Positions 44,095 through 55,924 of a DNA stretch of 64,000 nucleotides are shown piece after piece (position 1 is the stretch's first letter; every line of letters begins with the position of its first letter). The DNA lies in contig OU862875.1 in assembly GCA_917880725.1 (NCBI GenBank), forward strand, positions 31,383,374-31,447,373, in the 5' to 3' direction. The notes under the pieces are model-generated. The model was not told where the DNA came from. It saw only the letters and a program-made list of their open reading frames with translations, and searched no databases. A program made the translations under genes and the position numbers. This DNA comes from Selenia dentaria (taxonomy: Eukaryota > Arthropoda > Insecta > Lepidoptera > Geometridae).

Positions 44095-44779
44095 CTGTTC
44101 ATTAATAAAGAGTGTAGGTATTGATACTGCATTTAAATAGGTCATATTCCTAGCAGTCTTTCTGAAGCACTTTTGCTCAAAGTGCTTAGAGCATATTCGG
44201 GTATATTTGGTGGGTTCCCAGTTTTGCCGCCCTGTGGCTCGAATCCATAGTTGACGGATCGCAGAGTCCTTTGGAAATCTGAAACAACAGATTCATTGAT
44301 TTAAAGTTTATAAGTTTTACGCTGAGTTTGGACCGATTTAAGGTGTTAAACAACATTAAATGTGTGTCTTCAGTCTTCTTGTGTCTTGTCATGTAAGTAT
44401 AAATCTATTTTCTTTCTCTCTTCCTACATAAAAATAATTACCCCACAATTAAGGTATATTTACTCAGTACCACAGCTGGTATTTCTAAACTCCTATAACC
44501 CGGACAAATTAAAAAGCAGTAGAAAATGGCGGCTTTGTTCCGAGAATGATAATTTGAACTTACTACTGATTTGGTTGAATAATATTCTGAATGTGGTGAT
44601 AATAATTAACATTTATATACATTATTTTTAGTGTTGTGTTATTATTTATCACGTATTAGTATGCAACTGCTCTCATTCTACTAATGTTTGTACAAAAAAA
44701 AGGATTATTCTAACTCAAAATCGTACTTACGTGTGAAATGTTATGTTTTCTAATTTCCGCTCAGTACGGCTTTTGCAGC
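44095..44779 (-). CDS. THAP-domain exons of the P-like gene
   Basis: Exon 44731-44779 (15 full codons) and exon 44095-44278 (61 codons) together encode most of a THAP C2CH zinc-finger DNA-binding domain, with intact GT-AG sites (acceptor ATATTAG, donor GTAAGT; acceptor GTTTCAG, donor GTGAGT). Unlike the body, this part has no frameshift. In P transposase the THAP domain binds subterminal sites of the element. Confidence 0.85.
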
Positions 44780-45170
44780 CTAATATATATCATATCACCA
44801 TGTTTAAGTAATATGTAACACTCAATTACCACTTAAATTAGTTTAATGCACGTAAAACTTACAATAAATTGCGATCACAACCTACGTGTTGGTCGCAAGT
44901 GAAGGTTGTGACCAGCAAACAAAATAGAAACTCTGACAGAGACACACAATATTGTTTTCGTCTTCATTACTCCTAACAGTTAATGTATGCTGTTATCTCG
45001 TTCATGCACGGTATCATTATTCGCTTAGCAAATCCAGTTGATACTTGATCCTAGAAAACACGATAGTACCATAGCCTTAAATTTTTTTTAGTACTATACA
45101 CAAGAGTAGTATTCAATTACAGTCAAGTTCTACAAGGAAATTATTGTAATATTCCTAGGTAGGTAGCTTA

Positions 45171-45701
45171 AGCTATGTCCACACTGTGCCTTTTTTCGTT
45201 CAACAAGGGCATGCGTTATAGCGCAGTCAACAGCGCACGTGCTTAAATCAGTTGAATTGAAAGTGTTCCCGCGGTCCGTGAATTTCTGTGCAACATAGCG
45301 TTCAACACCAAGATGGCGGACGATATTACTTTACAGTTTATTGAAGACTACATAAATTTTCTACAACTTTAGGACCAAAATAACAAACTTTACACAAATA
45401 AAATAAAAAGAAATGATGGCCTGCAAGTTTTGGCTACGAAATACAACTTGGACGTTGATGGAGTTAAAAAGAAGACCAAGAGTCTTCGGTCATATTTTTC
45501 GAAAGAGCACAAGAAGGTACTCAAGAAGAAGAGTGGGGCTGGAACTGACGAGATATATAATTCTCCGTGGTTCGCTTACAAGCACATCTTATTCGCTGCT
45601 GACTCTTTGACGCACGGACATGATGCATTCAACAGTTGCTTGCCTTAAAGGAAAGTTGAATATAATGATGAAGGGAAAGTCGAAGATGTGTGGACATAGC
45701 T
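45171..45701 (+). mobile_element. Harbinger-type non-autonomous element carrying only a MADF gene
   Basis: Ends are a perfect 14-bp inverted repeat, AGCTATGTCCACAC, at 45171-45184 and 45688-45701, flanked by TTA on both sides (45168-45170, 45702-45704). A 3-bp TTA/TAA duplication is the mark of PIF/Harbinger insertion. The only coding content is a MADF (Myb/SANT-like) gene, the usual partner protein of Harbinger transposases; no transposase remains in its 531 bp. Confidence 0.85.
45313..45648 (+). pseudogene. MADF-domain (Myb/SANT-like) protein fragment with one in-frame stop
   Basis: Starts MADDITLQFIEDY and runs to TAA at 45646. A TAG at 45370 interrupts the frame where MADF domains usually have Trp in the LWD motif, so a single TGG to TAG change would explain it. 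After the stop, the same frame continues NKLYTNKIKRNDGLQVLATK, GVKKKTKSLRSYF, SGAGTDEIYNSPWFAY, all typical of MADF proteins that pair with Harbinger transposases. The C-terminal part is missing because the element ends soon after. Confidence 0.82.
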
Positions 45702-45866
45702 TTAGAACATCAAGAACTGGAACTTTCAACCGTACCGTCTGCCGTGGTACGTGAACGATCTGTTCATGTCTATAATGCGGAAAATCCAGAACATAAAATA
45801 CATAAATAGATTTAGGAAAAAAAATAATATGGAAAATTATAAATCGTTTAAACCGTAGTAGTAGTA

Positions 45867-45942
45867 CCATAGATTAATCAGACTATATAAGAGTAGTACT
45901 TTCTTAGTTTATATTTTGGTCTATGTTCTGATTAATCTATGG
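45867..45942. repeat. 16-bp perfect inverted repeat
   Basis: CCATAGATTAATCAGA at 45867-45882 and its complement at 45927-45942, 44-nt spacer, between the MADF element and TMEM19. Confidence 0.7.
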
Positions 45943-46208
45943 TCCAAAACACGACATGAATTGTTTTGTTTAGTTAGAAATTTTGAAATGTTTTGTTTTG
46001 TTTGGAGATGGTTTGGAACATTTTAAATTGTGTTTTGGCCTGATAATAAATTGCGAGCTTCACTCGAGGTAGTTTTAGTACATAATTCGCACAGACTAAC
46101 AGACGCTAATAATTTTTGAATTTTGAACATAGTACCGTGTAACCTATTTATAACATCCATGTGAAATTTATATTTAAAAGTACATCTTTTGCACTTGATT
46201 TTGAAAAG

Positions 46209-46353
46209 ATGAATCCATCAACAGACAAACCAATTAAAGAAGACCATGTTCTCACCGTTCTTTTATGTGCTGTATCTATACCTCTGTCTATGTCAATGTG
46301 GATAGGCAATATACTTTATTCCAAGTTTATTGCTAAGAATGATGGTTTTGATG
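46209..46353 (+). CDS. TMEM19: TMEM19 exon 1
   Basis: ATG at 46209; MNPSTDKPIKEDHV precedes the first membrane segment (VLLCAVSIPLSMSMWIG). Donor GTAAGT follows the first base of a Glu codon. Confidence 0.93.
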
Positions 46354-49300
46354 GTAAGTAGCCCTTTCACTTAGTTTTATACTTACAATCCTCATTCTAT
46401 CCTGTACACTACAGGTGCATTCGAATTGCTGTCATGTCATTGTTAGCATTTGCAAAATGTGTATTCGTGTGTAAAGCGCGACAAGCAAAACATTGTTTAT
46501 TTTGTAATTTATGCTTACAACTTACTTAATCACATCTCAGTCTAGAATAGTACCTCATGTCTGGGACATGGGTTGAAAATTTATTAGCGTTTTTTTAGTT
46601 TTACAAATGTTACAAAACACCCCATAATGACAATTTCACCCATGGATGCCTTTTTTGAATGCCCTTTTGTATGTTTTAGCATGTTTAGCTGTTATTTTTC
46701 GGACACAAGACTATCCAAACACAGAATACATATACATTCCCATACAAACTTTAAACCATTGACTGGCGATTCACCATATTTGGACAATAATACAATAGAT
46801 CTCGCAGAAACTTTTACAGGAACTGCAACATGTGTGGTTAACCGTACATGTCTTAATTCCTAGAAAAGTGGTATAATTTCCGAAAATCTATTTTATTATT
46901 GTCCAAATATGGTGACTACAAATCTACTAAATCTACGGTTAAATCAAACAATTGACATAAAACTATTATCAATTGATATTATGTTCCTTTTATGTACTTG
47001 CTGCTCCTTAATCTTTAAAATTAAACAGTTTACTTGGACACAAAAGGTGCCCTTGCTTGGTGATTCAATGTCATTCTGTAACCCTAGACTGGACACTGGT
47101 TTCTCTCCCTACCAACTTGAAATCTTGGTTTTTTTGGAACATTTTAAAGCCACTTTAGCCACCATTAAACATAGATAGGCCGCACTTCTCAGAGGGCTGT
47201 TGACGTTTATGGTTTCACATTCACACTTGTTGTTTTTTGAATTATTGTTATGGCAACACACACATACAACAACGCCACTACTCCACTCTGTCATTCACTT
47301 CACTCTGATATCAAAGAGAATTTAAAGTGATAGTGACATTGTGAATTGGTTAACAAATTATTGAGAGCTAAAATTCATAGTAGGCATGTTGACCACCATC
47401 TATTTGAACCTTACCAAACATATTGATTATTGATACAAAGTTATTATAATATTCTGTTACCTTTTGATATAATCTAACAACCCTATATCGCAATAATACC
47501 TAAAGTATCTGTACACGCAAGGCCATAATGTCCATACATTTGGTCTTTGTGCTTTAAATCTTTATTTTTTACATCACTACTGTATTTTATTTCAGACAAT
47601 ATCTTTTGCCCTCCATCCTGCATATGCCTTTTATCTCTAACTTTTGCCTGTTCGTAATTATATGTGTATTAAGTAATTTTATTTCAAATATAATTAAACT
47701 CTAAAGCTGATTAAAATCGACCTTACTTATAAACTCTGCTTAAATTTAAATAACGTCACTTAGTATGGTGCAGTACATTTTCCTTTTGCGCAGTACTAAA
47801 TATTGTAATTTAAAGTTAAATGACATTTATAAGTAATGCCCTTAATCTTTATGTCTATATTAGATATGAATGATAGAATTTTGTTCTTGGTTATGTAGTT
47901 GTTTTTGGTTTTAGAGATATTACTGCAGTGTTAGTCAGTTTGATCACTCCTATCTATACATTGTCCACATTCTTGTACTATTTTTAATTTCTCAATGCAG
48001 TTTAAGAAACTATCATGTAACAGACACTTGCAGAATAACAAGTAACTCAAATACAGAGGCAATTAATTAAGAATCTAAACTAATCTAAATTTCCACAGAG
48101 CAATGAATAAAGTATTTTATATGCTATTTTTACAGAACCTATAGTGATATCACCAGGACGATGGCTTGCTTCATGCCTTATTCCACTCCTTGTAGCAGTA
48201 TATGGCTATAAAAAGAAGAGTGTCAACTTTAGTGGTGGCTGTTTCGGTTTCGTAGTGGCATTTATTCTCACTCTGAGCAACTATGGATTTTTAGCATGCC
48301 TCTTCTCATTTTTCATATCATCTTCAAAAGCAACAAAGTTCCGTCCACACCTGAAGAGGAAAATTGAAGTTGATTTTAAGGAAGGTAATATTTTTCTTAA
48401 TTACTGCTTTGTATTAACAATACAAATTAATTAACTTTTAAGATTGCATGATTGAGTACTTTTTTCGTCATTCAACCCTTATTTGACTTGTGACCTTGAT
48501 ATAGCAGATAAACCATGTCTTTTTTTATATATATAAAAGTTGATAAACAGGTATCCTTTACATCCTTTATATCCAATATTCATTGTCAATTGGGTTAAGT
48601 TTGACCCATGGTCTAGCTAAATGATGGAAAATTAGATCATTATTTTTCTGCTGTTCTAAATTCTCTTTTTCCTTTTATGATATTTTATCTAAAGCCCTGT
48701 TTTTGTTTGACCTGTTCATTTTAGACTTTAGCCTTCATATATGGGCTTTTCCAGTGGATGGCTGGTATACAATCTATTATCTAATATCCTCAACCTTACA
48801 GACTCAAAACACAACTATAAACGAAAATGTAAAACAACTCAAAAGTGGAAAGGGTCACTGCAAATACTTTCATTGCTGTCATTCTTTAGACATATATTTT
48901 GTTATAACAAATTTATATGGAACAATATGCTTATATTTAATCAATTCCTTAATTAATAATTTCAGGCGGACAAAGAAATTGGGTCCAAGTCCTTTGTAAC
49001 TCTGGCATGGCTGCTCAACTTGGAATTTTATACTTACTGGATGTAGGTGCATGTGAAATGCCTATAGACTTTGTAAAAGACTACAGATCTTCCTGGCTCA
49101 CTCTTGGAGTCCTCGGTAAGTTATTGATTTCATAGGGACAAAATGTACCACAATTGCACAAAATATCCAGGGTATAGGGTTAGCGTGTAGCTGCAATGTT
49201 GAGCACTATCTCGGAATGCTGCACGCTACATTGTGTGACAAATTTATGAAATGTGGGACATGTCATTGTAGCCTAGCACAGTTTGTAGGAGCAGTTTGCA

Positions 49301-52300
49301 TAAAATGCACTTTGGGGGATCAGAGATAATTTTATAATACTAACTGACCTGCCAGCAGCTTCGCTTGCTTGGTCTTGCTGTAGTGGTGGAAGCGTCGCTT
49401 TGGAATCTCAAGCTACTGGATTTTAGTATTACAAAGAAATTCTCAATAGCAGTCCATAGTATAGAACAGTGCCCCGTAGATGGCAAAGGGCTCACCTACC
49501 TGGCGAAACGTAGGTGTTTAAAACATCGCTGCGTGCCCTTTCAACGATATATAAACATGAACATTTGTTATGTTGTATTTAAAATAACATGTATTTAATT
49601 ATTTATGTTAAAGTTTATTTTCACCAAGGTTTGAGTGAATTGCACCAGAATATTTTAATTATTTTCAAAAATGCCACTGACACTTCTACAGTGTCCTCAC
49701 GAATCCTTATCACCGTGCAGTGACCATGCCGGACGCTCGGATTTTAATGGATAATTAAAAGATGTGGGTATATTTTCTATCTAAAAGCGCAAAACAAACC
49801 TTATACCGTAAGCCAAAGAGTTTTGAAGTACCATACTTCATGATCTAACAATTTTTTTTATAATCTAAGGTAATTGTGTAATGCCGCGAACACGGCCAGC
49901 GTTCACCAGAGTTCTCAACCTTATTGACGTGTTGCTCTCTCAAACTAATATATTGGCAAATCAATTTATCAAATCAAATTTACTATCAAACAAACCTAGG
50001 GGTCGTCCATTAATCACGTGACGTTCCAAAGGGGGCGGGGCGGGAGGACTCGGTTCGGAAAAAACACGAAACAGCACCAAGTGAGAGTGTTGTGAAACCC
50101 TGAAATACGGCAACACCTAATATTTACCGGAAGAGCCTAGGACCGACATGAGTAGGTAAATATGCTATGATCATCAAGAAGGATATGCTGTGATCATCGT
50201 TCATGTGACTACCAACTCACGCCAGTAAATCCTAGGTTTTACCTTTTTGAAAGCGATTCCTACGAGTATCAAGTTTAACTCTATAGTTGATTTGCTGTCG
50301 TGTGGGGGCGGAGCGATATGTGTGCAATAGGTTGAAAAGTTTTATCCAACCGAATCAAGAGTAATGCAATAAATCTCTTTTACGTCTCTAAAATTGCAAA
50401 GTTTGGTCTCGCTAAGCAGCGGTTATTGCTTTAAAATTCATAGAAATAGTGTTAAAATATTTTTATAAGTACCTACTTATTATTTAAACAATAATCAAGG
50501 AGGATGTAGGTGCCCGATAAATATTTTACCTCAGCACTGCGGATGTCACTGGACAACGGTGATCACTTACCATCAGGTGAGCCGCCTGCTCGTTGGCCAA
50601 CCTAGCTCATATAAAAACACACTTTCAGCGATTCACTTTACCGAACGTAGTAAATTCCATGCTTGGTAGCGAAAGCTAGTGGCAGGCAGCGGCCTCCTTC
50701 TGCGAAGCGGTGGTAAAGCACTAGGCCTACCATGAGCTTACAACATTGAAACCAATCGATGCTCGCTATCGACTGCCGTTAAAAATGTATGAAAAAAGAA
50801 CAGTGCCACCCTGCGGTCAATTGTAGAACTAAACTTCATATAATAATATAGCGAGTACGCCAATCACAAGCTTAATAGGTAGGCGAGATCGAGTATCGAC
50901 TATAGATTACATTTATGTTGCCAACTCATGGCTAGGGCTACTGGAACCCGCTGCAGCACAGACGAATGGGGAAACGGAGGAGGTAGTTCGCAGTTCTCTT
51001 GGTGGGGTCACTGGTGGACTTGCAAGGCTCCACTCATTTAAGGGTATCTTTGGTGAGCAAGGTCACCTGTTTGACACCGGCGAAATTGCGGTGGCTCATT
51101 CACAAAAGGCCCACATCAATCCCAAACGACCCGAAGATCGATCCTGGCCTACCGCCCCAGGGCGAGATGGTGAATGCTAGCGCTGCCCACACTGGCGCAG
51201 GACTGCTTACAGGTGGTTTTGGTGGGTTTGTGCTTTCGATATTTCCGTGGCGTAATGGAAGTGCACAGCATTTACTCCTGCCAAATAAAGAAACAAAGAT
51301 GATGTTCTACTTCAAGACACTCTTAATACAAGTACCTTGCCACACAATTTTAATTACTTCGTAAATCTGATTTAATCATTAACTTTGCAATTTCTTTATT
51401 TTCAAAGTTATTTAAAGTTGTAAGTCTTATTGCCTTTGTTTTGTTTTCGGATACCATTAACCCTGTATATTAATGGTTTTTGTTGTTTTGATACAATAGA
51501 CGTTCATGGTGTCGGTGATGAATTCCGACTGAAAATCAGCGCTAAGGTGTTTATTCCCAAAATTGAATTTCAATGAATTGTATCTTAATTGGGTATCAAT
51601 ACTTTAACCATTTTACTCTTTTTTATGTTGCGCGATAGTCTCATGTCATTACTTGTCAGAATTCCCTCCTTATTAGCGACACTATCGAGTCGTGTAATAA
51701 TACAGTGTGTGTGTGTGTTTTTTTAGGGAAACAAGACCCTATTACTAAGACTCTGCTGTTGGTCCGTCTGTCTTTTACATACAAGATATTTTACTAATTA
51801 CATACAGCATTATCTATAAACCAAGTTTGAAATTTATGTTCCATGCAATATGTAATCTATATACAATTAATAAACAAATGAATAATAAAGTTTTGGTATT
51901 GTTTTAGGCGTGTTTGCTTGCTGCAATGGTGATACTTGGGCATCGGAACTTGGAACTGTTTTGACTGACTCTGACCCATTCCTAGTCACAAATTTCAAGA
52001 GAGTACCAAAAGGAACTAATGGAGGGATCTCCGTGATGGGCACGCTGGCAAGCATGCTGGGTGGTCTGGTAGTGGGACTTTCGCAATATTTAACACTTTA
52101 CTACTTCGCGGATAATGCTTTATGGGCATATGCACCACCTCAGTGGCCATTGGTACTCTTTGGAGCTCTGGCTGGACTACTTGGCAGCTTTATTGATTCT
52201 GTATTAGGTGCTATATTTCAATATTCAGGTACCTACATATAAAATATATTTTCAGAAACTTTGTTTAATTTTTATATAATTATAGTATTGTTATTCACAT

Positions 52301-52480
52301 ATCTTTTGTTCTTTTTCAGGGTTGGATAATGAAGGGAGAATCGTGTCTCATTCTAGTCTATCCGTTAAACATATCTCCGGAATAAACATTCTTGACAACC
52401 ACAGTGTGAATCTCATCACTACAGTTATAATGGGTTTGCTAATGCCTACTGTAAGCAAGCACTTGTGGCCTGTATTCTGA
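46209..52480 (+). CDS. TMEM19: Transmembrane protein 19 (DUF92 family), complete, 5 exons
   Basis: Exons 46209-46353, 48136-48384, 48966-49115, 51908-52228 and 52320-52480 join in frame (every intron phase 1) to give 341 residues, close to the roughly 336 of vertebrate TMEM19. About six or seven hydrophobic segments make it a multipass membrane protein. Family hallmarks seen: KEGGQRNWVQVLCN (about residues 130-143), GDTWASE (about 189-195), KGTNGG, and LAGLLGSFIDSVLGA. DUF92 includes plant and cyanobacterial VTE6, which phosphorylates phytyl-phosphate; the role of the animal protein is not established as far as I know, so a prenyl-phosphate kinase activity is only a suggestion. All junctions are GT-AG and there is no in-frame stop. 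The start at 46209 was chosen because the upstream in-frame codons lack an ATG. Confidence 0.95.
46771..46915. repeat. 30-bp inverted repeat in TMEM19 intron 1
   Basis: 46771-46800 (TCACCATATTTGGACAATAA...) pairs with 46886-46915 with one mismatch; spacer 85 bp. Probable MITE ends. Confidence 0.75.
48136..48384 (+). CDS. TMEM19: TMEM19 exon 2
   Basis: Acceptor TTTTTACAG, donor GTAATA. Encodes two hydrophobic spans (WLASCLIPLLVAVYG and the FVVAFILTLSNYGFLACLF stretch), then a basic loop KATKFRPHLKRKIEVDFKEG. Confidence 0.93.
48966..49115 (+). CDS. TMEM19: TMEM19 exon 3
   Basis: Acceptor AATTTCAG, donor GTAAGT. Carries GGQRNWVQVLCNSGMAAQLG and DFVKDYRSSWLTLGVL, strongly conserved in TMEM19. 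Confidence 0.94.
49340..49620. repeat. Dispersed repeat shared with 53590-53950
   Basis: TTCGCT-GCTTGGTCTTG and GGCGAAACGTAGGTGTT occur in both, the first in TMEM19 intron 3, the second downstream of the gene. Both also carry the ACCGCTGC / ATCGCTGC and GGATATATA blocks. Family not identified. Confidence 0.6.
50550..50790 (+). mobile_element. LINE 3'-end-like fragment in TMEM19 intron 3
   Basis: GGTGATCACTTACCATCAGG then TGAGCCGCCTGCTCGTTGGCC is a tail I recall from many lepidopteran LINE insertions. Downstream to about 50790 the sequence is unassigned. Confidence 0.6.
50920..51300. other. GC-rich unclassified block in TMEM19 intron 3
   Basis: Distinctly GC-rich against its surroundings and open for 121 codons on plus, but without recognisable motifs; ends in AATAAAGAAACAAAG. 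Probably a retroposon remnant. Confidence 0.4.
51908..52228 (+). CDS. TMEM19: TMEM19 exon 4
   Basis: Acceptor TTGTTTTAG, donor GTACCT. Holds the family core GDTWASELG, VPKGTNGGISVMGTLASMLG and the glycine-rich membrane segment LVLFGALAGLLGSFIDSVLG. Confidence 0.95.
52320..52480 (+). CDS. TMEM19: TMEM19 exon 5 and stop
   Basis: Acceptor TTTTTCAG. Encodes GLDNEGRIVSHSS, ISGINILDNHSVNLI and the last membrane segment, ending KHLWPVF and TGA at 52478-52480. No clear AATAAA signal was spotted downstream. Confidence 0.94.
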
Positions 52481-52619
52481 TTCGACGAATTGTGTACAAT
52501 ATAATAAGAAAATTACAAAAGTAGACTGTTCTTTGAGACTTGTTACGTTGTGCTGTATGATTTTTAAAGGACTAGCGCCTGATTAGTAAAACATTATTGT
52601 GGAATTTTTAAAAGAGTAG

Positions 52620-52985
52620 TTATATCTTGGGACGGATTTGAACTCGCATCTTCTGACTAGCCGTCTCATACGCCATGACCGCTCAGCCGCCGTGGTACCA
52701 GTCCAGGAATCGAATTTATTTCTCTTTATTGTTTTAATAATATAATAATAATAATGTTTTATTTGACTTATCTCTTAGACAGTAGGTACTTACAAAACAT
52801 TGGACTTATATATAAATATGAACTGTTTCCAATTCATTTTATCTGTCCTATGGGGATGTACACATTTCAATAGGAAACAATCGATACGATTTTGACCCAT
52901 ACTTTTTAACAAATACTTCCGCACAGGTGTCTGACATGCACGGTTAGTCAGAAGATGTGGGTTCGAATCCCATCACAAGTAATAT
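52620..52985. mobile_element. Two related tRNA-derived SINE fragments in opposite orientation, downstream of TMEM19
   Basis: Minus strand, about 52720-52628: GGCTGAGCGGTCATGGCGTA and GAGTTCAAATCCGTCCC. Plus strand, 52925-52985: AGTCAGAAGATGTGGGTTCG then AATCCCATCAC. Both share GTTAGTCAGAAGATG-type sequence and B boxes. The plus copy lacks a complete A arm. Confidence 0.65.
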
Positions 52986-52999
52986 CGTTTAGCTCTCTG

Positions 53000-55796
53000 T
53001 AAAATTCCTGCCCTGTTCTGTTGTTTGGATTGAAGTTTTCTTCAAAAAGTGTTTTTATATGTAGATACTTATATTCGTATCAATGTGTTTATACTTAACA
53101 CATACATGTTTACATAGATCCTGGTAAGTTAAGTAAGTCATGGTTTATGAAATAGTATTAAAAAATATATTTTTGTACATTTTTAAATTTTAAATACATA
53201 TTTATGTACCTAAGTATATGGCCTTATGTGATTTGGCAGCTTTTTATTATTGTTATGATCTTCAATTATATTATGTTAAAGATATAGAAGTCGCAAATTC
53301 TAAGTAAACCTAGTCTATTCATAGTTACTTAACATTGCATGTGGTACTTAGCGTTACTTTTATGTAAGTTTTTTATTATTTAAAAAATAGTATGCAGGAA
53401 CTGGTTTTCATTATTCCTGATATGGTTGAAACACAGAATTTAATTACTCAGCATCCTGTATGTATAAGCTTAGAACAAAATATTTCGACGGTTTTATTAC
53501 GAGTAGTTTCAATTTAATGATGCTAACTCATAACAAAAGATATTACAAACCTATAAAATAATTATTTCTTCGTTCTACAAACCCAATAAGTACCTACTAG
53601 CTGATCCGCCAGCGTCTTCGCTCGCTTGGTCTTGGTGTAGTCGTGGAAGTGCCGTTTTGGAACCTCGGTCATGGATTCGATCCCTGGGTTAGACATGAGG
53701 TTCGCCCCTTACTACATGATCACATGACTAAAACATATATGGCGAAACGTAGGTGTTGAAAACACCGCTGCTTACTCCTTCAAGGATATATAGGCAAAAG
53801 TACCGATTCACTCAAGACAGACAGATGTTATCGCCCCGCGGTTTCACCTCCGTGGTGATGAGAAAAAATATCCTATTAAAATACCGCTGCGTACCCCTTC
53901 GAGGATGTCGAAAGGCGAAACTTTATTTGTTATGTTGTGTAAATAACATGTAAGTATTGCGGGCGATTCACTCAAGCAAGTACGCTAGACCATAACGCTT
54001 ATAGAAATAATGTATCTTCAGCACACTACCTAACTGGATGCCAAATTTTAACTTTTTAGGTCATCTGGAACTGTGTTAGAGTTTAGTTTGATATATAGGT
54101 CAGTCAGTGGTAAAAACGTTGATAACGCTAGAATGATATTTCACCTCCGTGGTGATGGCGGTCGGCTTAACAACAAAGATGGATGACATACCAGCTCTAT
54201 CGCCGAGCACGTCTAGTGTATCGAGAAGTTAAAATCATTGCGTGCTTTTGACCAAGCTATTAGAAACAGCAAAGAGTAGAATAATATATTACAGACACAT
54301 CTTTGACAAATCTCTATTGAGATAAAATAAGTCATCATTACGATCTTGACGTAGGCGGAGATCTTGTTATTTTGTCTATGCTGTGTCTAAGAACATTAGG
54401 TTGTTTCACCAGCATAGTGATGATGATGATGATGAAAAGTAGCCTATATGATATTCCAGACTATAATCTCTCTCCAATATCTCTGCCAAATTTTAACCAG
54501 ATCCGTTTAGCCGTTCTGCCGTGATTAAGTAACAAACATCCATTCATCCATCCATCCATCCAAACTTTCACATTTATAATATTAGTAAGATTAAAGCTGG
54601 CCTCAGACAGCCGGAATGGCTCTCTGGATTCAGAATACCATACAAAATCAGTAGTGTGTGTGGAGTACACATTCAGATTTTTTCAGATCGATCTGTAAGA
54701 ATGATACTGAGATTCTGGGACGGAATACTTATTTAAGATTATGATTTCATAACGCGCGTATTCCCATACCTTTTTAATAGAGCGGCACACACATACTGAA
54801 ATCAGATTATGAATAGGGTAAAACCGGGCTATCCCGGTCGTAATGCCGCAATAGTAATGTAACACGCTGCTGAATAATTATTTGACTTTTAAATGTATAT
54901 GACACTGTATGAATGTTGTAGTTATTGATTCAAACAAATTAAAACTGTACATATTGATTATCCCACCTACTATCGTGTTTGTTATGCTTTATTTGTAAGT
55001 CTTTCTTCAGCGGAAATGGCTCTTCTCATGTATGTGCCTCCTTTTGGATTTTATTCCGCAGCAAACATAGTAATCTCATTATAATATTATAATGTGAAAG
55101 TTTAGATGGATGGATACATGCATGAATGTTTGTTACTTAATCACGGCAGAACGGCTGAACAGATCTGGTTGAAATTTGGCACAGAGATAGATTATAGTCT
55201 GGAGTAGCACATAGGGTACTTTTTTGTTCTTCACTTCTAGTTGCAATATCCAGTGTAGTTTATACTCTTGGTTCTGTACTACGTAAGCTTAGATTAATCA
55301 TTGGTCACGCTCTCGCTTCGACTAGATACCGCGCTATTTAAAACAACAGCTCCGTGATAGCGGCAACTCAATATTGTAGTGTGTGTAATGCAAATTGGGA
55401 GGATGCTAATGTGCGTGAAGAATTGTGTTGCTAGCTACTAAACTGTTACCCAATTAATGGTAAAAATATTGTATGTTGTGATTAAGTACCTACCTATGTA
55501 TGTTACTGGTTATAAATGTAGTTCAGAAAAATACATTAGCCTCGTGTATAATAAGAAACTCAGCTCACTTATATCATGATAGGTATACTGTTATTCAACT
55601 ATGTATTTAGATATATATGAGAAGACGAATAAACAAGTATTTAGTAATACTCGTACCTATAGTGCTTTCTATTTCCATTCTACCAGTCAGTAGTTTGGTC
55701 CTACCTTTTGTACGTAACGTCTTAGGTTAATTTACAATTAATAGCTGCGTAGAAACAAAGAAATGAAATAAAACAATAATCATAGAGGCATAGTTA
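53000..55796. other. Downstream of TMEM19
   Basis: Dispersed repeats only: the 53590-53950 repeat, Helitron-like pieces at 54410-54600 and 55085-55230. No gene recognised. Confidence 0.5.
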
Positions 55797-55924
55797 AACC
55801 TACTATTCCATCATCATCTCAGCCATAGGACGTCCACTGCTGAACATATGCCTCCCCCATAATTTTCCAAAAGGACCGGTTGGAAGCGGCCTGCATCCAA
55901 CGTCGTCCTGCGACCTTTATCAGG

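Larger units (their letters stand above)
41186..44779 (-). pseudogene. P-element-like THAP transposase gene (THAP9-like), broken by frameshifts
   Basis: Five exons recognised: 44731-44779 and 44095-44278 (THAP zinc domain), 43914-44006 (acidic, Cys-rich linker), 43331-43447 (imperfect repeats of an IASTSQVP-like unit) and 43231-41186 (coiled coil plus transposase body). Phases match through all junctions. THAP hallmarks: GCKSRTERK, FPKD, LWIRATGRQNWEPTKY, C-SKH, and the AVSIPTLF box; second Cys to the CxxH pair is 43 residues, normal for THAP. The RNase-H-like body shows GLSFDEM, FPDPCHMLKLVRN and SQDHLEIFFGAIR, where P-element catalytic acids lie. Three single-base frameshifts interrupt the last exon (near 42985, 42005 and 41688). 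The first exon, with the start codon and first zinc Cys, was not found. Terminal repeats were not identified, so whether this is a dead transposon or a decaying domesticated copy is open. Confidence 0.88.

Noticed and set aside
50999..51364. 121-codon open frame in TMEM19 intron 3
   Set aside because: No recognisable domain, lies in a GC-rich repeat-like block, no splice support.
52925..52985. tRNA gene
   Set aside because: B box is good but the A arm and acceptor stem are not; sequence matches SINE relatives at 52628-52720.
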